Source of the DNA: Candidatus Babelota bacterium
GTDB lineage: Bacteria; Babelota; Babeliae; Babelales; JAHIUU01
Length of the DNA stretch: 64,000 nucleotides
Reading direction: 5' to 3'
NCBI GenBank assembly: GCA_018817025.1
Contig: JAHIUU010000008.1
Span: 39,910 to 103,909 of the forward strand
A program made the position numbers and the translations under genes. Shown one piece after another: positions 30,184 through 39,244 of the stretch. A model generated the notes under the pieces. The model had not been told where the DNA came from, ran no database searches, and worked only from the letters and a program-made list of their open reading frames with translations. Position 1 is the stretch's first letter. Every line of letters begins with the position of its first letter.

Positions 30184-31356
30184 ATGAAACACACCAAACT
30201 ACTTGTGACAATCGTCGCGTCTTTCGTCATTCCAGTTGGATCATACATAATCTTTAAAAAACGAACCGCAAAAAAACTACAATGGTATACAACCGCAAAG
30301 CCTAATCGTAAAGACCTAACTCAGTACATTACCGCCGCAGGACGCCTGCAGGCACAGGACCAGATAACAGTCGGAAGTTTGGTTGCAGGAAGAATCATCA
30401 AACTTCATGTCGACGATAACGACTTTGTTAAAAAAGGACAGGTACTTGCAGAACTGGACGACGGCATTGGCTACAGCGCGGTAAAAAAAGCAAAGGCGTC
30501 ACTTGCCCAAGCATCTGCAAATCTAACCTACATCGAATCGTTCTATAAGCGACAAAAAACTCTTCACGAATCAGGCCAGCTCGCAAAAGATACATTCGAG
30601 GGCTACACAAAAGACTACGAAACAGCTCAAGCTCAAGTGCTTCTTTCCGAAGGAAGTCTCGAAATTGCTCAGAAAAACTACAACAATCTATTTATCAAAG
30701 CACCCGAAGACGGCATAATCATCTCAAAAAAAGTAGATCTAGGACAAATGGTCACGGCACAATTTGAAGCAACCGCGCTGTTCGTTATAGCAAAAAATTT
30801 ACAAAATATGGAAGCCGAAATCGACATTGACGAATCAGACATTGGGCTCGTTAAAATTGGTCAAGATGCGGTCTTTACAGTCGATGCATTTCCTCAAAAA
30901 CCATTCTCATCAAAAATCAAGCAGATTAACTACGACTATCGTGTCATAGAAAACGTTGTTACGTACGCAATCATTCTCGATGTTGACAATCCAAAACTGA
31001 CGTTGCGTCCAGGTATGACCACCAACGTCGATATTAAAGTCGCTCAAGCAGAAAATGCGCTTTGTATTCCAAATAAAGCACTTCGAATAAACAAAACAAT
31101 ACTGAATCGAATTGCCAAAAAAGAAAACTTAACAATCCAAGCGCTACCAGAAACGTTCGAAACAAAGTCGAAAGACTCGCTCTGGATAATTGAGGACAAA
31201 AAAGCAATCAAACAAGTACATGTAATTCTTGGCGTTGCCAGCGGAAAGTACCGACAAATAATCTCTGGAGTAACCCCTGACACGGTAATTATCGTCGAAG
31301 CGCTTGATCCAGAAAGAGAAAATCCCGTGTTTAGCATGGGCAAAATGAAGGTATAG
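30184..31356 (+). CDS. MacA-like periplasmic adaptor, copy 2
   Basis: ITAAGRLQAQDQITVGSLVAGRIIKLHVDDNDFVKKGQVLAELDDG; paralogous to 27697..28905. Confidence 0.88.
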   Translation: MKHTKLLVTIVASFVIPVGSYIIFKKRTAKKLQWYTTAKPNRKDLTQYITAAGRLQAQDQITVGSLVAGRIIKLHVDDNDFVKKGQVLAELDDGIGYSAVKKAKASLAQASANLTYIESFYKRQKTLHESGQLAKDTFEGYTKDYETAQAQVLLSEGSLEIAQKNYNNLFIKAPEDGIIISKKVDLGQMVTAQFEATALFVIAKNLQNMEAEIDIDESDIGLVKIGQDAVFTVDAFPQKPFSSKIKQINYDYRVIENVVTYAIILDVDNPKLTLRPGMTTNVDIKVAQAENALCIPNKALRINKTILNRIAKKENLTIQALPETFETKSKDSLWIIEDKKAIKQVHVILGVASGKYRQIISGVTPDTVIIVEALDPERENPVFSMGKMKV

Positions 31357-31359
31357 CTC

Positions 31360-32031
31360 GTGAACACTCTAGAAGTAAAAGACCTCGTAAAAACGTACAC
31401 TATGGGCGAAACAACCGTAACAGCACTTAAGAAAATTAATGTATCGGTTAAGGCTGGTGAGTTTGTCGCAATAACCGGACAGTCTGGATCTGGTAAATCG
31501 ACGCTCATGAACCTACTCGGCTGCCTCGACATCCCAACCAGTGGAGCGTATTTTATCGATGGTGAGAACGTCGCACATATGAGAAACGACGAGCTTGCAA
31601 CCATTCGAAATAAAAAAATTGGATTCGTATTTCAAAAGTTTCACCTGCTTCCAGATCTAACGGCACTCGACAACGTTGCACTCCCTGCGCTCTATGCCGG
31701 CACAAACGAGGCTGCAGCACAAATGCGGGCAAAAGAAATGCTTACCATGGTCGAACTAAGCGATCGAATACACCACTTCCCCTATCAACTCTCAGGCGGG
31801 CAGCAACAACGAGTAGCTATCGCGCGAGCATTAATCAACAAGCCAAGCATTCTTCTTGCAGACGAACCTACTGGTAATCTGGATTCTGAAACAGGAAAAA
31901 CTATTATTCAGCTTTTCAAAGGGCTAAACGAGAAGCAAAACGTAACGATCATTATGGTCACGCATGAACCAGAAGTTGCCAAGCATGCACAACGAACAAT
32001 CACCCTTCGTGATGGAAGGATCGTCTCATGA
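31360..32031 (+). CDS. ABC transporter ATP-binding protein (MacB/LolD-type), GTG start
   Basis: Walker [16 protein letters not shown], signature [15 protein letters not shown], Walker [14 protein letters not shown]. Confidence 0.96.
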   Translation: MNTLEVKDLVKTYTMGETTVTALKKINVSVKAGEFVAITGQSGSGKSTLMNLLGCLDIPTSGAYFIDGENVAHMRNDELATIRNKKIGFVFQKFHLLPDLTALDNVALPALYAGTNEAAAQMRAKEMLTMVELSDRIHHFPYQLSGGQQQRVAIARALINKPSILLADEPTGNLDSETGKTIIQLFKGLNEKQNVTIIMVTHEPEVAKHAQRTITLRDGRIVS

Positions 32032-33236
32032 ATATAATCTTGCTACTGCGAGTTGCCATTCGAACCTTAAATAAGCATAAAACCAGGTCTGTCTTGACAA
32101 CGTTAGGTATTATAATCGGGGTGACGGCAATTATTACCGTTATGTCTCTTGGCGAAGGCGCAAAGAATAAAGTTAAACGAGAAATTGAACGACTTGGCTC
32201 AAATTTCATCATTGCACTATCAAAACCTGCAAAACAAAAGATGATGCTCGGGAAAAAGTTGTTCCAGCAACGAACACTCGATGCAATTTTAGAAGAATGC
32301 GAGGGGGTCAATCAAGCCTCTCCAGCAATGATCCAAAATATTGTTGTCACACACGATGGGACCAGTCATCGAACCAACGCTGCCGGCGTTGAACCAGAGT
32401 ACTTCAACATCACCGAATGGCCAATTCTCGAAGGCGACTATTTGAACCATGGGGACATAAAGTCAGCAAAAAAAGTCGCTCTAATAGGGTTGACCGTAAA
32501 ACGAGAGCTTTTTGGAAACGGCGACGTTATAGGGAAAACAATACGGATCAAAAACATACCATTCAAAGTAATCGGGGTTTTAGGCGAAAAGGGAACCAAC
32601 CCTGGGGGACAGGACCAGGACGACACGATCTTTATGCCTATCACCACATTCCAGCGAAAAATCGCAGGGGTCATCAATAAATTTCAGGCGATTCTTTTTT
32701 CTGCTAAAGACAAAAACGAAATAACGAAGACCGCCCTTCAGATAAGCTCAGTGATCCGTCAACAACACAGGCTCAAGCCTGGAGACGAAGACGACTTCAC
32801 CGTCTTTACCCAAGACGATATCACCCAAGCAACTGATGCTACTTTCGCCATACTTAACCTGCTACTCCTGGCCATCGCATCGATCGCACTTATCGTTGGT
32901 GGTATCGGAATCATGAACATCATGCTTGTCTCGGTCACCGAAAGAACACGTGAGATAGGCATACGCATGGCCCTAGGGGCCAAACAGCACCACATCCTTA
33001 ACCAGTTCTTGATCGAAGCAATAATAATATGTCTCCTGGGAGGACTCATTGGTCTAGCTACCGGAACCGGTGTCTCAGCGCTTATCTGTAAAGCGTTCTC
33101 GTGGCCATTTTTCGTCTCAAAGCTTGCTGTTGCAATATCGCTTATATCGTCAATTTTTATTGGCATATTCTTTGGTTATTACCCAGCCTACAAAGCATCT
33201 ATGCTCAACCCTGTTGACGCCCTCGCTGAACGATAG
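32028..33236 (+). CDS. MacB-like ABC transporter permease, copy 2
   Basis: RVAIRTLNKHKTRSVLTTLGIIIGVTAIITVMSLGEGA; GGIGIMNIMLVSVTERTREIGIRMALGA; YYPAYKASMLNPVDALAER. Confidence 0.93.
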   Translation: MNIILLLRVAIRTLNKHKTRSVLTTLGIIIGVTAIITVMSLGEGAKNKVKREIERLGSNFIIALSKPAKQKMMLGKKLFQQRTLDAILEECEGVNQASPAMIQNIVVTHDGTSHRTNAAGVEPEYFNITEWPILEGDYLNHGDIKSAKKVALIGLTVKRELFGNGDVIGKTIRIKNIPFKVIGVLGEKGTNPGGQDQDDTIFMPITTFQRKIAGVINKFQAILFSAKDKNEITKTALQISSVIRQQHRLKPGDEDDFTVFTQDDITQATDATFAILNLLLLAIASIALIVGGIGIMNIMLVSVTERTREIGIRMALGAKQHHILNQFLIEAIIICLLGGLIGLATGTGVSALICKAFSWPFFVSKLAVAISLISSIFIGIFFGYYPAYKASMLNPVDALAER

Positions 33237-33251
33237 AAAGACACAAAACAA

Positions 33252-33941
33252 TCAAACTTTTAACGAATCCCAGGACTCTGGCCATAGCTCTTCTAAAATC
33301 TCGTCGATGCAGCGGGCATACTGCCGAATCTCCCATTGCGCATCAGGCGCAATACGTAACTTGTAAAACCCGAACCAATTGCGTAAATTTGCCGTCGCAT
33401 AAAATTCAGTATAATTTCCGACCGGAATAATCGAGCGGGCCTGTTCCCGACAAACCCCCTTCTCCAAAAGCTTGTGATACGCGCTCAGTGCATGCTCATA
33501 CGCATCCTGTAAAATTTTTGTGCACCCAGCCTGATCGTCAACCTCCCCCGCACTCGATTGCTTATTTCTTGCCGCCTGTTTCCGCCAAACCGCAGGATAA
33601 TAAAACTTACCAACCGGATCGGAAGAATAACGCATTGACACCTCATTGTACGCCTGCGTACGATGTCGCATCCACTCGCGTGCAACAAATAACGGAAGTA
33701 CAACCTTGAATGACACACTCTGATGTTCGAACGGCGTCATGTGAAGATGCTCAGCCAAGTAGTCCATAAGACGCTTGTCGGCTTTAGGATCCTCGCCCGT
33801 CTTTCCGCTCTGCGCATGCGACACCCGTGCAGACAATACCGGCATCTGATCAACCGTATATTGGTCGCTATGAACCTGTGTACTCGCAATCAAATCGACC
33901 CGAGAATACGGATCTTGTTCGCCATATGGGTACTTTGTCAT
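33252..33941 (-). CDS. thyX: Flavin-dependent thymidylate synthase
   Basis: ThyX motif RHRTQAYNEVS (RHRx7S); TPFEHQSVSFKVVLPLFVAREWMRHR. Confidence 0.95.
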   Translation of the reverse strand: MTKYPYGEQDPYSRVDLIASTQVHSDQYTVDQMPVLSARVSHAQSGKTGEDPKADKRLMDYLAEHLHMTPFEHQSVSFKVVLPLFVAREWMRHRTQAYNEVSMRYSSDPVGKFYYPAVWRKQAARNKQSSAGEVDDQAGCTKILQDAYEHALSAYHKLLEKGVCREQARSIIPVGNYTEFYATANLRNWFGFYKLRIAPDAQWEIRQYARCIDEILEELWPESWDSLKV

Positions 33942-33971
33942 ACTCTCTCCTAAAATTTACATGCTCTCGTT

Positions 33972-34547
33972 TTACATGCGAGGAATAGTAATCCCCTTCT
34001 GTTTCATATACTTACCCTTACGATCAGCATACGAAGTATCACAACAATTTTCAGATTTAAAGAAAATCACCTGGGCAATACCCTCGTTCGCATAAATCTT
34101 TGCCGGCAAGGGAGTTGTGTTCGAAATCTCAAGTGTTACTTGACCTTCCCACTCTGGCTCGAAAGGGGTTACGTTAACGATAATGCCACATCGGGCATAT
34201 GTTGATTTTCCAAGACAGATGGTAAGCACATCTCTTGGTATCCGAAAATATTCGATGCTACGCGCAAGCGCAAATGAATTTGGGGGCACAATGCAAATAG
34301 TATCTGTTTTGATATCAACAAACGAATTTTCGTCGAATTTCTTAGGGTCTACAACCGAGTTCAAAACATTTGTAAACACTTTGAATTCATTTGCAACCCT
34401 AATGTCATAACCATAGCTCGAAAGACCATAGCTCACTAACCGTTGGTTGCCTTCTCGCGTATAACGAACCTGGTCCTCTTCAAACGGCTCAATCATACCA
34501 TGTTCTTTCGCCATACGACGAATCCAATTATCAGGTTGAATACTCAT
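33972..34547 (-). CDS. dcd: dCTP deaminase
   Basis: [90 protein letters not shown]. Confidence 0.96.
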   Translation of the reverse strand: MSIQPDNWIRRMAKEHGMIEPFEEDQVRYTREGNQRLVSYGLSSYGYDIRVANEFKVFTNVLNSVVDPKKFDENSFVDIKTDTICIVPPNSFALARSIEYFRIPRDVLTICLGKSTYARCGIIVNVTPFEPEWEGQVTLEISNTTPLPAKIYANEGIAQVIFFKSENCCDTSYADRKGKYMKQKGITIPRM

Positions 34548-34558
34548 AGTAAAAACTC

Positions 34559-35200
34559 CTATAACGCTGAAAGTAAAACAAGTTTTCGTTTTTTTCGTTT
34601 AATCGTATAGGGAAACTCTTTTTTGATGAACGGCTCAGTACCAACTTGCGGCTCCCAGGTCTCAGAGGCCCAATAAACCAACTTTGCCTGATTGTAAACA
34701 CAACCAGGCTTAAACATACGACAAAGCTCCTCTGGATCAATAGAAGCACGGGCGAGAAAACATTCAACCCCACTCTCAGTCGTGCGCAAAAAAGTTCGCC
34801 AGTCCATATCGCATACCTGAATGTCCTTCAGTTCGAGCTGATCGATTAATGCTCGCAAAAACTTTTGCTTTTTTCGAGTTACCTCAAGCAAAATAACACC
34901 CAAGTGAGGAAACATAATTTTAAGGGGAACACCAGGAAAGCCAGCACCAGAGCCAACATCTGCCATAAGATTTATTTTTGAAATATCCAAAAACTGGCGG
35001 AGAACAAGAGAATCAGAGAAGTGCCGGTCAACAGTCTCGGATGCTCCGGTAATCGCCGTTAAGTTCATCGATCGATTCCATTCGGCCAAAAGCGCCTCGT
35101 ACTGCTGAAACTTAAGAAGTTGACCATCGCTCAACTTCTCCCGCTCTTGAAAACCAGCCCATATCTTCTCAGCCGGCCTCTGTCTTAATTTCTTTCTCAC
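34559..35200 (-). CDS. rsmG: 16S rRNA (guanine-N7) methyltransferase
   Basis: [53 protein letters not shown]. Confidence 0.93.
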   Translation of the reverse strand: MRKKLRQRPAEKIWAGFQEREKLSDGQLLKFQQYEALLAEWNRSMNLTAITGASETVDRHFSDSLVLRQFLDISKINLMADVGSGAGFPGVPLKIMFPHLGVILLEVTRKKQKFLRALIDQLELKDIQVCDMDWRTFLRTTESGVECFLARASIDPEELCRMFKPGCVYNQAKLVYWASETWEPQVGTEPFIKKEFPYTIKRKKRKLVLLSAL

Positions 35201-35268
35201 GTTTTTCCTTTAATATATAGATATTGCTCTTTGGTATTTGCTACTATAGTAGGTGAGGGGGAACATTT

Positions 35269-36003
35269 ATGGATATAGTATATCGGTTTTTGACGGTTCT
35301 TGTACTTTTGATGTTTGCCAAACCCAATCAGGCCTCTGGCAGCTCAATTAATCTTTTCTTGAAGCCAGCACCATCAGCCATACAAAAAGAGGTCAATCAG
35401 GAGCTGGAAAAAACAAAACTGCTCAACACAAAAAGCGCTTCCAAAATTGGGAAAAAAATACTTAAGAATGGCTTCCAACAATTTTTTCCAACACCCGCAG
35501 GCTTCATAGCCCTGTACGGTGGATATGTCGATTACTCAGATCCTGACGGAAACATAACGTTTCCGCTTTTACACAAAACAAAAAAAATCTATCTCGTTAT
35601 AACTCCTGAAATTACCCTCACGCCTATTCATGGGCAAACGTTCTCGCACAAAAATATTATCCCGGGAAAACCAATCAAACGATATCTATTTCAACAGAAA
35701 GTCGACCGTAAAAAAATCCCTTTCTGGCAAGTTACCGAGCAAGACCGTCCGGAAAACAACGTGATCAGCCCACTCTCAATCGTCCTGCTCACAAAGCCAG
35801 AAAATATCGTTGTGCCGACTGGTGATTTCATGGCAACAAAACAACTAAACCTGATACTCCCACATGTCTACGCAGTAGGAAACAGTGCAAACGAGGCAAA
35901 CTTACTCAACTTTCTCGACATCAGAAGATACTTCGAACAAATCGAACGAGAAGAAAAAATAGCAACCGAAAAAATAAAACAGAGCGTAATTACCAATAAC
36001 TAG
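35269..36003 (+). CDS. Hypothetical exported protein
   Basis: Signal peptide MDIVYRFLTVLVLLMFAKPNQA; no recognised domain; upstream of an exported Nudix gene, same strand, 8-nt gap. Confidence 0.6.
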   Translation: MDIVYRFLTVLVLLMFAKPNQASGSSINLFLKPAPSAIQKEVNQELEKTKLLNTKSASKIGKKILKNGFQQFFPTPAGFIALYGGYVDYSDPDGNITFPLLHKTKKIYLVITPEITLTPIHGQTFSHKNIIPGKPIKRYLFQQKVDRKKIPFWQVTEQDRPENNVISPLSIVLLTKPENIVVPTGDFMATKQLNLILPHVYAVGNSANEANLLNFLDIRRYFEQIEREEKIATEKIKQSVITNN

Positions 36004-36011
36004 GAACAATT

Positions 36012-36527
36012 ATGAAGACGAGAGCTCTCCTAATCCTACTCACACTCTCCTGCCTATCGGTTCCCATAGTCGCCCTCGTCAGAAACGCCGGCATCCTGCC
36101 ATACACCTTACGAGATAATAACGTCCACTTCCTGCTCGGACAGGACAAATCAAGGCCGGGCCAATGGACCGACTTCGGTGGAACAATCGAAAATGGAGAA
36201 ACGCCAATACAAACGGCTCAAAGAGAATTTATCGAAGAAACAGGCGCACAAATTTCCGGAGTTCAAATCGCCCCACAAACCCTCTCCATCACCAATTATT
36301 CAGACAGTTATCGTATGTACCTGGTAAAAATCGATTATATTGCTCCAGAAGAACTTCATAAAAATAAAGAAAAAGTCGACTTCACCTGGTTCACTTTTGA
36401 ACTGCTCATCACACTCGCTCAAGAACATTCAGCAACCCTGTATTCCCCATTTGCACGAACAATAAATATGGGACTGGAAACGCTCAAAAGTTTAAACCAA
36501 CCCCAAATTCTAGCCCCCGCTCGTTAG
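36012..36527 (+). CDS. Nudix hydrolase with N-terminal signal peptide
   Basis: Perfect Nudix box GTIENGETPIQTAQREFIEETGA (Gx5Ex7REUxEExGU); N-terminal MKTRALLILLTLSCLSVPIVA. Confidence 0.85.
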   Translation: MKTRALLILLTLSCLSVPIVALVRNAGILPYTLRDNNVHFLLGQDKSRPGQWTDFGGTIENGETPIQTAQREFIEETGAQISGVQIAPQTLSITNYSDSYRMYLVKIDYIAPEELHKNKEKVDFTWFTFELLITLAQEHSATLYSPFARTINMGLETLKSLNQPQILAPAR

Positions 36528-36544
36528 GGCTAATCACCAACACG

Positions 36545-37999
36545 TTAACCGCAAAGCTTAACGTTCTCCACCAGGATGGTCGTCGAAAGACCGTCTTTGT
36601 GTTTGACCGTTTCAACGACACCGCCATACGATGTTACAACGTCATAGCCAACAATTCGCTCAACCTGATAATCTCCCCCTTTGATCAACACATCGGGCTT
36701 AAGATAGTCAATAAGCTTGTACGGCGTATCCTGGTCGAACGAAACAACATAATCAACAACGTCGATCGCCGCAAGAATTGAAGCCCGCTCCTCCAGGGTT
36801 TTTATCGGCCGAGCAGGCCCCTTGAGTCGTGAGATCGAATCGTCTGTGTTAAGCGCAACAACCAGCAAGTCACCCCGCTTCTTGGCCTCTCTCAAAAGAT
36901 AAATGTGCCCAGAATGCAACAGGTCAAAACACCCATTCGTAAAGACAACCGTTTTGTTCTCTGTCTTACGCAGCCAACCAATTGTATCTCGTAACCCACT
37001 CCAATCCGAGCATATTTTTTCTTCGGTCGAAACACAAACATCAACAAGGTCATCTAAACCGACGGCATACGTTTTGTGATGAGACACCGCGATAGAGGCC
37101 GCCGTCGTTGCAAGCTTTAAGCTCTGATCAAGTGAAAACCGATTTGCCAAACCAACCGCTAGAAAAGCCAGAACAGTATCTCCAGCGCCAGTAATATCGT
37201 ACACTTCGCGCTTACTCGCTTGATAGAATATTTCTTTTTCTTTGGTGATAAGCTGTAGCCCTTTTTCCCCCATCGTAACAATCAGCCCCTGAAGCGAAAG
37301 CTTTTCACAGATATCTCGACCATTTTCAATCACAGAATCGTCTTGAGATAGCCCGAAAAAATCAACCAATTGGCTAAACTCTTTCAAGTTTGGCTTCAGA
37401 TAATCAACCCCTTTATACTTGGAAAAATCGGGCCCTTTTGGATCAGCAATAACAAGAGAGCCGCACAGTTTGGCCCGAACAAAAACCTCTTCAATAATAG
37501 AACGATCAATGGATCCCTTTGCATAATCAGAAATAACAACCAGAGAACCTGGTCTGATAACAGTGTGAATACTACAAATCAAATTGTCCCGTTCAAACTC
37601 AGACAGCGCATGCGTCTCTTCAGTGTCGATTCTCAACAGCTGCTGTCGTTGAGCAACGATTCTCTTCTTGCACGTCGTCGCGCGATCAGCACTTTTTACA
37701 ATCCCCTCAACGCAAATTTTTTTTTCAACAAGCATAGAATAAAGCTGGTTTCCCGCTTTGTCATCAGCCCCAAGAAGACCTATGACCGACACATTGCAAC
37801 CGACACGCCGACAGTTAACCGCAACATTCGTTGCCCCACCAAAACTATATGCTGTTTCTCTCTCCTTAAGCACAGGAACCGGAGCCTCCGGAGAAACTCG
37901 ACTTACACTACCAATCAAATACTCATCAAGCATCAAATCGCCAATAATAACAACATCCTTTGGACCAGCTTGCTTTAATGATTGAACCAACTGTTTCAT
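36545..37999 (-). CDS. hldE: Bifunctional D-glycero-beta-D-manno-heptose-7-phosphate kinase / heptose-1-phosphate adenylyltransferase
   Basis: PfkB kinase N-half (VIGDLMLDEYLIGSVSRVSPEAPVPVL, DITGAGDTVLAFLAVGL) fused to nucleotidyltransferase (VFTNGCFDLLHSGHIYLLREAKKRGD). Confidence 0.96.
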   Translation of the reverse strand: MKQLVQSLKQAGPKDVVIIGDLMLDEYLIGSVSRVSPEAPVPVLKERETAYSFGGATNVAVNCRRVGCNVSVIGLLGADDKAGNQLYSMLVEKKICVEGIVKSADRATTCKKRIVAQRQQLLRIDTEETHALSEFERDNLICSIHTVIRPGSLVVISDYAKGSIDRSIIEEVFVRAKLCGSLVIADPKGPDFSKYKGVDYLKPNLKEFSQLVDFFGLSQDDSVIENGRDICEKLSLQGLIVTMGEKGLQLITKEKEIFYQASKREVYDITGAGDTVLAFLAVGLANRFSLDQSLKLATTAASIAVSHHKTYAVGLDDLVDVCVSTEEKICSDWSGLRDTIGWLRKTENKTVVFTNGCFDLLHSGHIYLLREAKKRGDLLVVALNTDDSISRLKGPARPIKTLEERASILAAIDVVDYVVSFDQDTPYKLIDYLKPDVLIKGGDYQVERIVGYDVVTSYGGVVETVKHKDGLSTTILVENVKLCG

Positions 38000-38010
38000 C
38001 TTAATCTCCT

Positions 38011-38040
38011 TGACTTATTTGACACTGGTAAAGTATGGTA
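38011..38040 (+). promoter_or_regulatory. Sigma70-like promoter
   Basis: TTGACT (38011-38016), 18-nt spacer, TATGGT (38035-38040), upstream of the 38083 gene. Confidence 0.5.
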
Positions 38041-38082
38041 GTTGACGTACAAATAATATATTTTAACGGGGAGTTTTTCCTT

Positions 38083-38712
38083 ATGAAGCTACAAATATCA
38101 TACGATTTTACAAACTTATCACAAGCACTTGAAATAGCAAAAAAAACGGCCTTGTTTGCCGACATTCTAGAAGTTGGCACGCCACTCCTTATCGCCGAAG
38201 GAATTCGCGCAATCGAATCATTCAAAAACACCTTTCCCGACAAACCAATCATCGCCGATACAAAAATTGTCGATCGTGTTAGTGATGTGATACCGATGCT
38301 TGCAAAAGCAGGCGCTTCGGCGGTAACAATTCTGTATGGAACAAGCAATAGCGTTATTCAAAAGGCCGCGTCCATTGCCCACAAACACGATATGAAAGTT
38401 ATTCTTGATCTGATCGACGCGGAAACTATGGGCCAAGCGGCTCGAGACGCAGAATCTCTTGACGTCGACTCCATACTCTTCCACTATCCTCACGAAACTT
38501 CAGAATTTTATAGCAACATCGACCAATGGGAAATCGTTCGTGGAAACACAGATCTCCCTATCTTTGTTTCAGGACGAATCACGAAAAAACAAATTCTAGG
38601 CATTAAAGCACTAAAACCCCAAGGTATGGTAATTGGAGAAGCGATAACCAAAGCAGACGACCCAGCAGCAGAGGCTCACTATTTTAAAGAAAAACTAACC
38701 CCGAGAACCTAA
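38083..38712 (+). CDS. HUMPS-family protein (3-hexulose-6-phosphate synthase / 3-keto-L-gulonate-6-phosphate decarboxylase-like)
   Basis: Start trimmed to MKLQISYDFTNLSQALEIAKK; ADILEVGTPLLIAEGIRAI, PIIADTKIVDRVSDVIPMLAKAGASAVTILYG, MKVILDLIDAETMGQAARDAESLDVDSILFHYPHE. Confidence 0.85.
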   Translation: MKLQISYDFTNLSQALEIAKKTALFADILEVGTPLLIAEGIRAIESFKNTFPDKPIIADTKIVDRVSDVIPMLAKAGASAVTILYGTSNSVIQKAASIAHKHDMKVILDLIDAETMGQAARDAESLDVDSILFHYPHETSEFYSNIDQWEIVRGNTDLPIFVSGRITKKQILGIKALKPQGMVIGEAITKADDPAAEAHYFKEKLTPRT

Positions 38713-38713
38713 C

Positions 38714-39244
38714 ATGTACGCCGTTAAAGAACAACTGAGACCATTAGGTCTTATAAATATTTCAGGCGAACAGATCAATGACCACTGGGATCTATATAAG
38801 GGGTACGTCAAGCAGGTAAATGTATTACAGGAAACTCCTGATATTCGACGATATGGCTTCGAATATAATGGGATGGTCCTACACGAATACTACTTTGAAA
38901 ATCTAACAGCCGGAGGAGCTCCCCTATCAAAAAGCAATCTCAAAAAAGCAATCGAGCAAACCTGGGGCTCATATGAGCAATGGCAAAAAGCGTTCGTAGA
39001 AACGGGAAAATCTAGAGGTATAGGATGGGCGATACTATATTGCAACCCTGAAAACAAACAGTTATCAAACCACTTTGTCACTGAACATCAGAACGGTCAT
39101 ATCGCAGGCTTTAAGCCTATATTGGTTATGGATGTTTGGGAGCACGCCTATATGGTCGACCATCGGGCAGGTGGCAGAGCAGCATACATCGATGCCTTCA
39201 TGAAAAATATTAATTGGAGCGTCGTCGAAAAACGGTTTGGGTAA
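38714..39244 (+). CDS. Fe/Mn-type superoxide dismutase family protein
   Basis: INDHWDLYKGYVKQVN, YNGMVLHEYYFENLT, C-terminal LVMDVWEHAYMVDHRAGGRAAYIDAFMKNINWSVVEKRF (DxWEHAY metal-site signature). Confidence 0.88.
   Translation: MYAVKEQLRPLGLINISGEQINDHWDLYKGYVKQVNVLQETPDIRRYGFEYNGMVLHEYYFENLTAGGAPLSKSNLKKAIEQTWGSYEQWQKAFVETGKSRGIGWAILYCNPENKQLSNHFVTEHQNGHIAGFKPILVMDVWEHAYMVDHRAGGRAAYIDAFMKNINWSVVEKRFG

Noticed and set aside
31044-31604. 186-aa minus-strand ORF opposite the MacA2/ATPase genes
   Set aside because: Covers Walker A and other conserved coding sequence on the plus strand; reads as a shadow ORF.
37370-37978. 202-aa plus-strand ORF inside hldE
   Set aside because: Antisense to a convincing hldE; Asn/Arg/Thr-rich low-quality sequence with no leader or domain.
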